Part shown: piece by piece, positions 17,963-27,965 of the stretch
Numbering within the stretch: position 1 is the stretch's first letter
How the letters are laid out: every line of letters begins with the position of its first letter
Origin: Acidobacteriaceae bacterium
GTDB taxonomy: Bacteria; Acidobacteriota; Terriglobia; Terriglobales; Acidobacteriaceae
DNA length: 64,000 nt
NCBI GenBank assembly: GCA_003165075.1
Contig: PLSM01000095.1
Coordinates: 1-64,000 of the forward strand
Direction: 5' to 3'
Made by a program: the position numbers and the translations under genes
Notes under the pieces: generated by a model
What the model was told of the DNA's origin: nothing
What the model saw: the letters and a program-made list of their open reading frames with translations, nothing else
The model's database searches: none

Positions 17963-18853
17963 GTGAACGAGGAGAAGTTCAAATTCCGGTCCCGGATGCG
18001 GGCGCTGACGGATAGCTCAGTCACAGCGTTGTCAATCCTGGCTACAGTGCTCGTGGTGGCGCCGCTGGTAGCCATCTTTGTGTATCTCGTGTACAAGGGA
18101 GCCAGTTCGCTGAATCTGGATTTCTTTACCCAGATTCCCAAGCCGGTGGGCGAAGCCGGCGGCGGCATGGCCAACGCCATTTGGGGCTCTGCACTTCTCT
18201 TGGCGCTGGCCAGCATTATCGGTGTTCCAGTCGGCATTGGGGGCGGTATCTTTCTGGCGGAATACGGGCGCGGAACCAAGCTGGCGAACGCGGTGCGCTT
18301 TACCGCCGATGTGCTCAACGGCGTACCTTCCATCGTGATGGGTGTTGCGGTCTATGCTCTGATCGTCAAGCCGCATATTCCCTTCTTGCCCTTCACTGGG
18401 CACTTCTCCGGCTTCTCGGGTGGCGTCGCGCTGGGGATTATGATGATCCCCACCGTTTGCCGGACCACCGAAGAGATGTTGCTGATGGTGCCGCACGCGG
18501 TGCGCGAAGCGGCGCTGGGTCTGGGCGTACCCAACTGGCGCTCGGTCTTGTCGATCACCGTCAAAACGGCTTCCCCGGGCATTATCACCGGCTGCATGCT
18601 GGCGTTTGCGCGCGTCGCGGGCGAAACGGCTCCCCTGATCTTTACGGCGCTGGGCAATTCATTCTGGAGTTCGAACCTCAACCAGCCGATCGCCGCCCTT
18701 CCCCTGCAAATCTATGTATACGCACTCTCACCGTACGACGACTGGCACCGCCTTGCCTGGGCGGGCGCGCTTGTCTTGATCGTGCTGATTGTACTTGCGG
18801 TGTCGCTGGTACGTTACGTCACCAGCCGCGGCGTTTTGAAAGGGGCAAGCTAA
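17963..18853 (+). CDS. pstA: Phosphate ABC transporter permease PstA
   Basis: The partner permease of PstC. The 296-residue product shows six membrane helices, the family run GGIFLAEYGRG, the contact loop VREAALGLGVPNWRSVLSITV and RVAGETAPLIFTALGN. GTG at 17963 follows GAGGAGAT after pstC with a 10-base gap. The end of the gene abuts pstB directly. Confidence 0.94.
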   Translation: MNEEKFKFRSRMRALTDSSVTALSILATVLVVAPLVAIFVYLVYKGASSLNLDFFTQIPKPVGEAGGGMANAIWGSALLLALASIIGVPVGIGGGIFLAEYGRGTKLANAVRFTADVLNGVPSIVMGVAVYALIVKPHIPFLPFTGHFSGFSGGVALGIMMIPTVCRTTEEMLLMVPHAVREAALGLGVPNWRSVLSITVKTASPGIITGCMLAFARVAGETAPLIFTALGNSFWSSNLNQPIAALPLQIYVYALSPYDDWHRLAWAGALVLIVLIVLAVSLVRYVTSRGVLKGAS

Positions 18854-19612
18854 GTGGGTGTCGGCATCGAGGTAACAAACCTGAATGCGTGGTATGGAAC
18901 CAACCACACGCTGCAGGACATCAATCTGAACATCCCGGCCAATCACGCCACCGCGCTTATCGGCCCTTCGGGCTGCGGCAAGAGCACATTTGTGCGCTGC
19001 CTCAACCGGATGCATGAGACCAACCCCATTGCGCGGGTCACCGGCACTGTCCGCATCGGCGATCTGGACATTTACGTCGACGCCAAGCCCGTTGAAATCC
19101 GGCGTCGCGTGGGCATGGTGTTTCAGCGCCCCAATCCCTTCCCGACCATGTCGATTTATGACAATGTGGCCTCTGGATTGAAGCTGAACGGCTACAGCAA
19201 TCGCCGCGGACTCGACGAGATCGTTGAGAAATCGCTGAAGAATTCGGCGCTGTGGGACGAGGTGAAGGACGATCTGAGAAAGAAATCGGGGGCCAGCCTT
19301 TCCGGCGGACAGCAGCAACGGCTGTGTATTGCACGCGCTCTGGCCGTGGACCCCGAGGTGCTTTTGATGGATGAACCGGCCTCGGCGCTGGACCCGGTTT
19401 CCACTTCGAAGATTGAAGACCTTATCTTTCAGCTCAAATCGCAGTACACTATCGTGATTGTGACCCACAACATGCAGCAAGCGGCCCGCGTGGCAGAGAA
19501 GACTGGCTTCTTCCTCAACGGCCGAATGGTGGAGTTCGACTCGACACACAAGATCTTCACCAACCCCAGCGACAAGCGGACTGAGGACTACATTACTGGC
19601 AGGTTTGGATGA
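18854..19612 (+). CDS. pstB: Phosphate ABC transporter ATP-binding protein PstB
   Basis: The ATPase that powers phosphate uptake. Visible motifs: Walker [10 protein letters not shown] at about residues 37-45, the Q-loop region [12 protein letters not shown] typical of PstB, the signature LSGGQQQRL, Walker [14 protein letters not shown] and the switch His in VTHNMQQA. Length (252 residues) is standard. The GTG start directly follows the pstA stop codon, and the end overlaps phoU by four bases (ATGA). Confidence 0.96.
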   Translation: MGVGIEVTNLNAWYGTNHTLQDINLNIPANHATALIGPSGCGKSTFVRCLNRMHETNPIARVTGTVRIGDLDIYVDAKPVEIRRRVGMVFQRPNPFPTMSIYDNVASGLKLNGYSNRRGLDEIVEKSLKNSALWDEVKDDLRKKSGASLSGGQQQRLCIARALAVDPEVLLMDEPASALDPVSTSKIEDLIFQLKSQYTIVIVTHNMQQAARVAEKTGFFLNGRMVEFDSTHKIFTNPSDKRTEDYITGRFG

Positions 19613-20346
19613 CACGCATTCGTTTTCAACAGAGCCTCGACGAGCTGAAAGAAAATCTGCTGGTGATGGCGGGACTGGCTGAACAGGCGATCCAGCGCGC
19701 GATTGAGGCCTATCGTGTGCGCGATCTGTCGATCTGCGACCTGGTGACCCGTAGCGAAAATTCCATCAACCGCCTGGAACGTGACATTGACCAGGCCGCG
19801 CTTGATCTGCTGGCCATGGAGCAACCCATGGCGATCGATCTGCGCTTCATTTTGAGCGTCATCAAGATCAACGCCGACCTGGAACGCGTGGGCGACGCGG
19901 CCAAGGCCATCAGCGACAGGGTGCGCAATATGGAGCAGATGGGCGTGGCAGATTTGCCTGTCGATATTCCCCGCATGGCCACCCTGGCCACTGAAATGGT
20001 GCGCAAGAGCCTGCAGTCGTTTATCGAGGGCGACGCCGACCTGGCCCGCTCGGTGCTCAGCATGGACGACGCAGTGGATGCGATGAATCGTGCGGCCTAC
20101 AAAGCGCTGACCAGGGTGATGGAGGAGGAGAGCCACATTGCCCCCCAGGCATTGAACGCCCTCATGATCTCACGCGCCTTGGAGCGGGTGGCCGATCACG
20201 CCACCAACATTGCCGGAGACGTGATTTTCTGGGTGCAGGGCGCTGACGTGCGCCATCACAAGAGCCTGGCCAAGCAACTTGAAAGAGAAGCCAAGCAGCT
20301 TGAAAGAGAAAAGGAAAAAGAGAAGGAAGGAAAGATCTCCGGCTGA
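19609..20346 (+). CDS. phoU: Phosphate signalling regulator PhoU
   Basis: PhoU is a cytoplasmic two-bundle helical protein that tunes Pst transport and PhoR signalling. The 245-residue product has both metal-binding PhoU repeats ([18 protein letters not shown] and [14 protein letters not shown]; later [18 protein letters not shown]). The C-terminal 25 residues are a highly charged Lys/Glu run ([12 protein letters not shown]) beyond the usual end, likely disordered. It ends the operon, overlapping pstB by four bases. No phoR/phoB is in the window. Confidence 0.95.
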   Translation: MTRIRFQQSLDELKENLLVMAGLAEQAIQRAIEAYRVRDLSICDLVTRSENSINRLERDIDQAALDLLAMEQPMAIDLRFILSVIKINADLERVGDAAKAISDRVRNMEQMGVADLPVDIPRMATLATEMVRKSLQSFIEGDADLARSVLSMDDAVDAMNRAAYKALTRVMEEESHIAPQALNALMISRALERVADHATNIAGDVIFWVQGADVRHHKSLAKQLEREAKQLEREKEKEKEGKISG

Positions 20347-20353
20347 CGGCTCC

Positions 20354-23300
20354 TCACTCTTTTATCTCCCACCAATCCAGCAGCGACATGCGCGGATAAT
20401 AGAGTCCGGCGCGCAGTCTTGCATCCTTGCCGTGGAGGTTGCGCAGGAATGCGGCATACGCCTCGATCTGGGGCGCGAATAGCCTGCGGAGCCGGGGCAG
20501 CGCTTCGGATGGATCGAGGCCGTCGGCGTGAGCAGTCTTGTAGTCGATGATCCACCACGCGTCGCGGCCCTCTGAAAGCGGTTCAAGCCCGGCGCGAAAA
20601 ACTCGATCCACCCGCACCGAGCGCAGATCGCCGGCCACAACTCCAGCCCACGCGGCCTCACTCGCGGCCTCAATGTGCGGTGACAAAATCCATTGGCCTT
20701 GCAGATCCTCTGAGGCCTTGAGCGCGCTGGCAAAAGCTTTCGTCGCAATCGACTCCGCTTCCAATCCCTTCACGCCGGCCGCGCGCACCTGGGCTGCGAT
20801 GCGAGGCCGTAGCCGTTGAAGGGCGTCACGGGCGGCGCTCCAATCGTGCGTTGTACGCAGTTGAGCCAGCTCTTCCATCAGCTTGTGGACGGCACTGCCG
20901 AATGCCCGCGAGAGCAGCCCACCTTCATGGCGCTCATAGAGCCGCGAAGCACCCACGCCCACAACCTCCACCCCTGCGGCGTCGGACGTGCCACTGGCGG
21001 GGGAGAGTTCAAAGCTCGGCGGCAAACGCCGCAACGGAGTCGGCCTCACCGGAGAAGGCATAATAGCCAGACCGCCTCCGCTCGACGCAGCAATGGATTC
21101 AACCGTGGAGGGCTCGGCATTCTGCTCTGCCGCCTCCTTACTCCAAACGATGAAACAAGCCCGGATCTTGTCTTCCAGAGCCGGCCAGGCTGTGGCCAGC
21201 AGGCTGCCCTTCGGCTCCGCAAGGCTCAGGCTGCCGTCTTCATCCTTGTAGGCAGGGCGTGCGAAAAGGTGAAGCTCCTCGCGGGCGCGGGTGGCGGCCA
21301 CGTAGAGAATGCGCCGCGACTCCTGCGCCTCCCGCTCGCGGCACACACGGTCAACCCACTCCTTGGCTTTGCCCCGGTCGGCGCCCTTCGATTGAATCGG
21401 CGCAACCAGAAACTCGGTGATGTCGCCGGACTCGTCCGGTTGCGCCAGTCCTCTCTCAAGCCAGGAGAGCAGCTTGCCCCGGCTGTTGCCTCCGCCGGCC
21501 TGCAAATCGGGAACAATCACCGCCTCAAACTCCAGCCCCTTCGATTTGTGGATGGTCATCAACTGCACGCCGCACTCGCTGCTGGCCGCGGGGTCAGGCA
21601 AAGCCGTCAGTCTTTCCAGTGCCGCATCCAGCGCCGAACCCAGCAAGTCCTGCTCGCCTTGCGGCAGGTGGTCCAGGCAACTCCACAGCATGTCCAGGTT
21701 GGCGCGCGCCGTGGCATCCGCGCAGCTAGCACCGCCCAGGTCAAGCCACACCTGCTGCAGCAACGTCCCCAACGATGCCGTGGGCAGGGAGGCGCGCAAT
21801 CCGGGCGCGGACTCATGCGCCTTCAGCACCCGTTCTGCGCCGCGCCGTCCTTCTGCGCTCAGCAGACTGATCCGTTCCGCCAGCAACTCGGGAACTGGGC
21901 GTTCAACCACCGCGGCGTCATCGGCGCTTGCCAGCGTGTGCAGATCGTCGAGCGTCAGGCCGCACCATGGCGCGCGCAACAGTCCCAGCCACGCAACGCG
22001 ATCTTGCGCATTCAGCAACGCGCGCGCGAGCGACAGCGCATCCAGCACTTCGGGGCAGTCCTTCAGCTTCTCCAGCTCCACGGCGCGAAAGGGAATCGCC
22101 GCATCTCGCAAAGCCGCGGCAATCGGCGCCAATGCGGCCCGGGCGCGTCCCAGCACCGCGATGCGATATTTGTCTCCGCGCATCCGCGCTTGTTCCATGC
22201 GCTCCATGTGGCTACGAATCAGCGCGACAACCTGCTCTGTCTGCTCCTCGCGAGCTTCCTCTTTTTGCTCGAGGGCATCCGGATCGCCGAATTTGCCACG
22301 CTTGGCCTGCGGCACAAACTTGAGGTGAAGCGTAAGAACGGCATCAAGGCCGCCGATAGTTTTGCGTGCCGGTTCGGACGGTGAAAACGTGACGCCGCTC
22401 CCGTCATTCGCCTCAAAGACCTTCTCAAAAACTTCGTTGAGCTCTTCCACCAAGGACGGCTGGGTCCTGAAGTTGGCTTTGAGACGAACATTTTCGAATG
22501 GGAATGAACTGCCTTCCGAAATCTCAAGTCCGAGTTTTTGCACGCGCGGAAAAAGTTCAGCGTCGGCATCGCGGAAAAAGTAGATGGACTGCATGGGGTC
22601 GCCCACTACGAAGACAGTGCGCCCAATCTGGTCTGGCCATGCGCCGAGGAGGCCGGCCAGCAGTTGGTGCTGGCGACGGCTGGTGTCTTGAAACTCATCC
22701 ACCAGCAGATGCCGGATATTGTCCGCGATGTTCAGCGCCGCATCGCTGGGCAGCCCGTCCTCGCCCACCAGCACGCGCTGGGCAATCTGAGCCACCTCAA
22801 TAAAGTCCACCGATCCCGCCTCGGCGAAAACGATTCGCAGTTGGCCTGCCGCATGGCGCAGCAGCGTGAAACAGGCGCGAACGATGGCCCAGTCCTCATC
22901 GGTGTAGCGGGCCGGCGGCAGGCTGCGGATGGTGGCCAGGGCCGTCTCAAGTCCATCCACCTCTCTGAGTCCACGAATCAATTCGAGCAGCCGGTTCTTT
23001 TCGGCCTTGCGATCCGCAGGGAAGCCGATAGATTTGTCCACTCGCTTACGAAACCCGCCGTCGTTGGTGAGCACCAGCGATGCCAGCCCGGCGTAAGCAA
23101 TGCGCGCCTCTTCAACCGCCTCATTGCCGATGAACGATCCGGCAGGGAACTCCGCAAGCTCTGCAAGTTCCTGGTGGATTGAGCCGCCATCTTGCCGGCA
23201 CGCAAACCGCGCCAGTGCGAGTGCCTCATCGCGCGCCCCGAAAACTCGATCAACAAGCAAGGATGCCGCGGTAAGCGCTTCGCCAACAGCGTGCGCAAAG

Positions 23301-23986
23301 GGCCGCTCCAGCCGCTCGCGCAGGGCCTCCCAATCCGGTTCTCGATCAAGCACAAAGCCGTGCATCCAGCGGTCGCGCTTTTCCAGCATTCCCACCAGCA
23401 GGTCTTCCATCTCCTGCCAGCCGTTATCCCGCCACAGCAACAGGTCCTCAATGGCCGAACTTAACGCCGCCTCGTCCCCGCCGATACCTTCCAGCGTCAG
23501 CCGAGCCGCACGACGATACAACTCCGCCGGTTGCTCGTTGATTTGCAAATCACTGCTCACGCCGGTGAGCAATGGTTGCTGCAGGGCGATCTCACGGCAG
23601 AAGGAGTCGATCGTCGTAATGCGGAGTTGCGCGGGAATATCGAGAAGTTGCCAGCCGAGCATGCGGGAGTGTTCGAGAGCGCGGCGGGCCAGCGCGTTCA
23701 TTGATAGCTCGTCGCCTGCGGACGTGGATACGTCACTGGCCGCGGCCTTCTCCAGTTCCGATAAAATGCGGCGACGCATCTCGGCGGCGGCCGCTTTGGT
23801 GAAGGTGATGGCAACGATCTGGCCGGGCGCGTCCACCTCGGCCAGCAGGCGCAGAAAGCGCCGGGTCAGCAGGTCGGTCTTGCCCGAGCCGGCCGGTGCC
23901 TGCACCAGGATGGAACGCCCGGCATCCAGCGCCAATTCGCGTTCAGGCTGGTCCGGAGGCAAAGGCAGAGCTTCGAGTTTATTCAT
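20354..23986 (-). CDS. AddA-like UvrD/PcrA-family helicase with C-terminal PD-(D/E)xK nuclease
   Basis: The 1210-residue enzyme carries all main superfamily 1 helicase motifs: Walker A APAGSGKT (about 30-37), VAITFTKAAAAEM, LLVDEFQDTSRRQ, LMTIHKSKGLEFE and YVAATRAREELHLF. The C terminus has the RecB-type nuclease core WIIDYKTA and QIEAYAAFL. It should process double-strand breaks for recombination, in the cytoplasm. Its start at 23986 (AGGAGG six bases upstream) lies inside the end of the partner gene, an eight-base overlap, so the two are probably made together. It converges on phoU with a seven-base gap. Confidence 0.9.
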   Translation of the reverse strand: MNKLEALPLPPDQPERELALDAGRSILVQAPAGSGKTDLLTRRFLRLLAEVDAPGQIVAITFTKAAAAEMRRRILSELEKAAASDVSTSAGDELSMNALARRALEHSRMLGWQLLDIPAQLRITTIDSFCREIALQQPLLTGVSSDLQINEQPAELYRRAARLTLEGIGGDEAALSSAIEDLLLWRDNGWQEMEDLLVGMLEKRDRWMHGFVLDREPDWEALRERLERPFAHAVGEALTAASLLVDRVFGARDEALALARFACRQDGGSIHQELAELAEFPAGSFIGNEAVEEARIAYAGLASLVLTNDGGFRKRVDKSIGFPADRKAEKNRLLELIRGLREVDGLETALATIRSLPPARYTDEDWAIVRACFTLLRHAAGQLRIVFAEAGSVDFIEVAQIAQRVLVGEDGLPSDAALNIADNIRHLLVDEFQDTSRRQHQLLAGLLGAWPDQIGRTVFVVGDPMQSIYFFRDADAELFPRVQKLGLEISEGSSFPFENVRLKANFRTQPSLVEELNEVFEKVFEANDGSGVTFSPSEPARKTIGGLDAVLTLHLKFVPQAKRGKFGDPDALEQKEEAREEQTEQVVALIRSHMERMEQARMRGDKYRIAVLGRARAALAPIAAALRDAAIPFRAVELEKLKDCPEVLDALSLARALLNAQDRVAWLGLLRAPWCGLTLDDLHTLASADDAAVVERPVPELLAERISLLSAEGRRGAERVLKAHESAPGLRASLPTASLGTLLQQVWLDLGGASCADATARANLDMLWSCLDHLPQGEQDLLGSALDAALERLTALPDPAASSECGVQLMTIHKSKGLEFEAVIVPDLQAGGGNSRGKLLSWLERGLAQPDESGDITEFLVAPIQSKGADRGKAKEWVDRVCREREAQESRRILYVAATRAREELHLFARPAYKDEDGSLSLAEPKGSLLATAWPALEDKIRACFIVWSKEAAEQNAEPSTVESIAASSGGGLAIMPSPVRPTPLRRLPPSFELSPASGTSDAAGVEVVGVGASRLYERHEGGLLSRAFGSAVHKLMEELAQLRTTHDWSAARDALQRLRPRIAAQVRAAGVKGLEAESIATKAFASALKASEDLQGQWILSPHIEAASEAAWAGVVAGDLRSVRVDRVFRAGLEPLSEGRDAWWIIDYKTAHADGLDPSEALPRLRRLFAPQIEAYAAFLRNLHGKDARLRAGLYYPRMSLLDWWEIKE

Positions 23987-26651
23987 CGTCGCCCTCCTCG
24001 TTTTCGTCCTCACTTTCTTGCCGGGCCCGAAGCTCCTGGATGCGGCACAACGTTTGCAACCCGCAATGCTGGCAGGTCTTCGGATATTCACGCGGGTCCA
24101 CCTCCGCGCGGCCTGCCAGAAAGTCCCTAGCGAGTTGCTCGATGTACTCTCTCCAGTCGATAAGTTTCTCGGCGGTGAGTGCGTCTTTCACCAGCGCGGT
24201 GCCTTTGCTCAGGTTCGGCAGCAACGTATTCACCGCATCGCCCATATGACCGGCAAATGTCCGCTCTCCTGTGCGCACCTTGGCGAAGACCAGGCCGCCC
24301 AGTTCTTCACCGCTGGGCAGCGCAAAGCCTGCGTAGAGCGGCAACTGCACGTCGTCGGGGCGGGGTAGCTCCCAGTCCTTCGGCGAAACGTCGCCTGTCT
24401 TGTAGTCGATCACCAGCATGGAACCGTCAATCAGCCGGTCGATGCGGTCCAAACGGAGCCCGAGAGTGACACCTGCGAGTTCGATGTTTCGTTTCGCTTC
24501 CGTTTCGGCGACGGTGAATGGAATCCGCGTAGCTTCAAACTCCAGCCACTCCGTTACCAGGCGGGTTAGCCGCTGTTCTTCCAGTTCCAGATAACGCTTG
24601 GGCATCCGTTGGCGGACTCCGCCAGGCATATTCTCCTGCAGGACCTTGTGCACGTGCCCGGCAACAAAAGTCTCCCGATCATGCACGGCCAGCAACTCGT
24701 CGAGGTTGCGCAATCCGTTCGGCGGGCCACCCCACACCGCATGCAACACGGAGTGGAGCAGTTGACCGCGCTGGGCTGCAGTGAGCCCAGCCTCGGCTGC
24801 ATCCCACGCCTGTGCGCCAAGCCGTGCGGTGGCGAAGGCTTTGAACGGACACTGCGATTGCGAGCTGAGCACGCTTGACCCGCCCTTCACGGTTTCGAGC
24901 GGGAATGGAATTTGGCTGAAGTCCTCAATGCACTCCGTCAAGTCTGGTTGAATGGGTGGCGGCGCCCACTCGCCGGGCAGCGCCTGCGGTGTTCCGGCAA
25001 GCTGTGCAATCAGCCGCGAGGGCCGGGTTTCCGTGCTTTCCTTCTGTCCCGCAACGCTGAAATGGACCACCGGTGCAGCGGCGAGCAAACGCTTCGTCAC
25101 GGCGCCGGCAAATTCCCAGTCCTGGCGTGGCGTGGCGTGGGGCATGCCCGCTTCGCGCTGCACCTGGGTCGGCAACAGCGGGTGCATGGAGGCGGCGGCA
25201 GGCCATGTGTCTTCGTCTGCGCCCAAAAACCAGATCGCGTCCGCGGTCAGTCCCGCCGACTCGGCCGGCCCGGCAATCTGGATGGGTGCGTCGCTCGACT
25301 CCGGAGCATAAAGTGTTTCGTCCAGCACGCGCTTCAGCGCGGATAGAAACTCGTTCCAGCCCATCCGGAGGCCATCGAAGCCCAGCGACCCGCAAGTGTC
25401 AAGAGCCTGCTCCCATCGGCGGTAGGCCTGAAACTCCGCGCTTGAAAGTCGCCGCTCGCCTGGCCAGCCCGCATCTTGAAGCAACTGCGGCACAAGTCCC
25501 GCCCAGTCCAGCGGACTTTGCCGTCTTGCCTCGAAGTCTGTGCGCCGCCTGGCCGCCGTCATGCGTTGGAGCCATGCGTCAGGGAATACCTCGTAGACAT
25601 GCCGGTGACTGGCGAAAGCCTCCAGCGTCCACTCCGTTCGTGCCAGTCCCCGGCGGCGCAGCGTCCGCATGTACGCTTGCAGCGCGGCAGTTTCTTTGGG
25701 ATCGGGAGCCGCCAGTCGGGTCGAGAGCAGCCAGTCCACTTCATGCTCTTGGAGGGGGCCGCTTAGCCAGCGCAGCAGCAGGTGGGCGGCACGCGCTAAT
25801 TCAACCTGGCTGAGTGGAATTCCAAGCGAAAATTCAAAGCGAGGCTCGGCACCCGGCGCACTGAGCCTGAGAAATGCGCGCTCGATCTCGCCGCGGCACG
25901 CCGAGATCTGCTGCGAAATCACCAGCAGGCGTGCATGCGGATTGGCGGCAAGCTGACGGTTGCACCAGAGGGCGCAGGCCTCCAGCTCTGTTTGGCTGTC
26001 GGCTGCAGTATAGAAACGGATCTCCTGCGCAGGCTCATCCGGAGTAGCCTCCTGCCACGTTCCCCAGGCATCGAGCAGGGTTCTCTGTACCGGGAGCAGG
26101 CGGTCAAACCCGGCTGCCAGCAGAGGCGGCCGGTTCGTCTGGTCCGCCTTCAGTGATGCAATCAGCGCCAGCGGCACGCGAACAGGACTCAGCAAATTCC
26201 CATCGCGGCAGACCTCGTCAAAGGCCGCGAGCCACCCGCTGAAGGCGCCTGCATCCTGGTCCCAAGCGGTGCGCGCGGCGGCTTGCAAGGAGTGCGGAGC
26301 ATAGGAACAGAGCAGTTCGTGCGCCTGCATGGCCATTTGGGCCAAACGGTGGATCGGCCCCGGCAGAATGGTGGCCAGTTGCTCTTTGCTGCGAACGATA
26401 TCCGTCCACAGCGCCTGCTCCTGCACGGCATTTAAGATCATGCGGCCGTCGAGGGTCCGCTCTTCCCAGGTTGCGTGGGTAAAGCTCGTCCAGTCCAGAA
26501 TGCTGGGCGCGGGCCAGGCGAGCTGGCCCTCTGCGCGGCGGCGGCGATGAAACGCCAGGCGAAGCGTGCGCGCGGCCCGGTCGCTGGCCGTCACCACCAG
26601 TCCTCCGCCGCTGAGCCAGCGGTCGATCTCAGCTTCCGCCAGTTTCCCCAT
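23979..26651 (-). CDS. TIGR03623-type probable DNA repair protein, AddB-like nuclease
   Basis: The 890-residue product is built like the AddB-type partner: an inactive helicase-like N-terminal part beginning LVVTASDRAARTLRLAFHRR, then a nuclease domain with MLVIDYKTGDVSP and QLPLYAGFAL. Four cysteines that can hold a 4Fe-4S cluster frame the nuclease: one in SQSQCPFKAFA and three in CQHCGLQTLC. No complete Walker A motif is seen. It overlaps the AddA-like gene by eight bases. The C-terminal acidic tail (ESEDENEEGDDE) is low complexity. Confidence 0.88.
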   Translation of the reverse strand: MGKLAEAEIDRWLSGGGLVVTASDRAARTLRLAFHRRRRAEGQLAWPAPSILDWTSFTHATWEERTLDGRMILNAVQEQALWTDIVRSKEQLATILPGPIHRLAQMAMQAHELLCSYAPHSLQAAARTAWDQDAGAFSGWLAAFDEVCRDGNLLSPVRVPLALIASLKADQTNRPPLLAAGFDRLLPVQRTLLDAWGTWQEATPDEPAQEIRFYTAADSQTELEACALWCNRQLAANPHARLLVISQQISACRGEIERAFLRLSAPGAEPRFEFSLGIPLSQVELARAAHLLLRWLSGPLQEHEVDWLLSTRLAAPDPKETAALQAYMRTLRRRGLARTEWTLEAFASHRHVYEVFPDAWLQRMTAARRRTDFEARRQSPLDWAGLVPQLLQDAGWPGERRLSSAEFQAYRRWEQALDTCGSLGFDGLRMGWNEFLSALKRVLDETLYAPESSDAPIQIAGPAESAGLTADAIWFLGADEDTWPAAASMHPLLPTQVQREAGMPHATPRQDWEFAGAVTKRLLAAAPVVHFSVAGQKESTETRPSRLIAQLAGTPQALPGEWAPPPIQPDLTECIEDFSQIPFPLETVKGGSSVLSSQSQCPFKAFATARLGAQAWDAAEAGLTAAQRGQLLHSVLHAVWGGPPNGLRNLDELLAVHDRETFVAGHVHKVLQENMPGGVRQRMPKRYLELEEQRLTRLVTEWLEFEATRIPFTVAETEAKRNIELAGVTLGLRLDRIDRLIDGSMLVIDYKTGDVSPKDWELPRPDDVQLPLYAGFALPSGEELGGLVFAKVRTGERTFAGHMGDAVNTLLPNLSKGTALVKDALTAEKLIDWREYIEQLARDFLAGRAEVDPREYPKTCQHCGLQTLCRIQELRARQESEDENEEGDDE

Positions 26652-26712
26652 TTCTGCGTTATACGCTGGCCGCCGGGGTGAGCGCCAATTCCCCTCGAGT
26701 GCCGCCGAAAGC

Positions 26713-27780
26713 CTATTTTGTCGGCGGCGTGAGCGGCAGTTTCAGCCACGCAAGGCCGATGCTGCGCCTCATGTGCGACACGCCATTCCCTCCCGGCGCA
26801 TCGTAAAAGATGGCCAGCCTGTTGCCATACCGCACTACGGAGGGAAGCCCGATACAGCGCTTCGACCACTTGCAGTTCTTTCCGTCCAGCACCACCGCCT
26901 TGTTGGCCGCATTCCAGTGGTTCAGATCTTTTGACCAATACACCCATATTGCGTCGGTGTACTCGCCATCCTGGTCCAGACCGATGTGATCCGTAAACAG
27001 AAACCAGGTCTTGTTCGATTGCTCAAAGTAGAGCGAAGTGTTCTCCACCTGCTCGCTTGCAGGCACAATCGGAGTCGGGTCAATCTTCCACGCGCCTTCA
27101 AGGTTCGTTGTGCGCGCAATGCTCAAAGTGCGCATGATGGGCCGGTCTGTCGATGCGCTGAAGAATTGCAGATACTCATTTCCAACCGGGATAATCTGTC
27201 CCGGACTGGCTGTCGCCGAGTAGTAGCTTCCCGGCTTCGGCCGAAAGGGGTCCACTTGAGGTTCCTTCTCCCACGGGCCTGTGGGTGAAGAGGACCGCGC
27301 CTTCATGGTGAGATAAGGAAAGCTGGGAATACGATCCGGAGCCGGCGTCACATGCGGCGTGCCCAAATAGAACATGTGCCAGGTATGTCCGTCGAAGTAA
27401 GTGGTTCCATACGATGCGCTGGCTGAATCCTCTGAGCCCGGCGCTCCCAGCTTCATCACCGCACCTTTCTTCGTCCAGTGGATCAGGTCCCGGCTGGTGG
27501 CCAGCGCCGTCAGCCAGCCTGTCTCCCCGGCCGCATCGTAGTGCATATAGAACGTGCCGTTGTGCTCGAACACCCACACATCCCGCGCGCCGTATTTATC
27601 GCAGTTTCCAGGGCCGGTCCCATAGGGCAGGATCACGCCCTGGTCCTCGGCGTCATAGCGCAGCGCCGCGTCTGGCCTGCCGTCCGGATAGATCTTTACC
27701 CCGCCCAGATTGGTGCTGGCCGCCGCCAGAACCAATGCCGCAAAAAGCGAAAAACGTCCCAACCCCGTCATGCGCGCCAT
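26713..27780 (-). CDS. Secreted five-bladed beta-propeller protein, GH43/GH32-like
   Basis: The 355-residue product has a signal peptide (GRFSLFAALVLAAAST) and blade-like repeats typical of family GH43/GH32/GH130-like propellers: ARDVWVFEHNGTFYMHYDA, SRDLIHWTKKG, HTWHMFYLGT, WVYWSKDLNHWN. It may hydrolyse or bind a plant glycan. The exact family and substrate cannot be told. It follows the AddB-like gene's start by 61 bases but in the same direction, upstream of it; co-transcription with the repair genes is possible but probably accidental. Confidence 0.7.
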   Translation of the reverse strand: MARMTGLGRFSLFAALVLAAASTNLGGVKIYPDGRPDAALRYDAEDQGVILPYGTGPGNCDKYGARDVWVFEHNGTFYMHYDAAGETGWLTALATSRDLIHWTKKGAVMKLGAPGSEDSASASYGTTYFDGHTWHMFYLGTPHVTPAPDRIPSFPYLTMKARSSSPTGPWEKEPQVDPFRPKPGSYYSATASPGQIIPVGNEYLQFFSASTDRPIMRTLSIARTTNLEGAWKIDPTPIVPASEQVENTSLYFEQSNKTWFLFTDHIGLDQDGEYTDAIWVYWSKDLNHWNAANKAVVLDGKNCKWSKRCIGLPSVVRYGNRLAIFYDAPGGNGVSHMRRSIGLAWLKLPLTPPTK

Positions 27781-27965
27781 CCTGTTTATCGAAGATTTGT
27801 TTAAAGAATCGGATTCGCCGCTAATTCTATTCCTCGCCCATTGGCTTCAGCGAGCGTGCCTCCGAGGAGCGCCGGCGCAAACTGAAGTCCCGCAGGGCAC
27901 GGGCCCTGGCCTCGGCCTCGGTATCTTTGCCGTGTTCCCCTCCGCAGCCGGTTGTACACTGATCT

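Noticed and set aside
20816..22384. 522-residue plus-strand frame opposite the AddA-like gene
   Set aside because: Low-complexity Gln/Arg/His content typical of antisense shadows; the minus strand shows clear helicase motifs.
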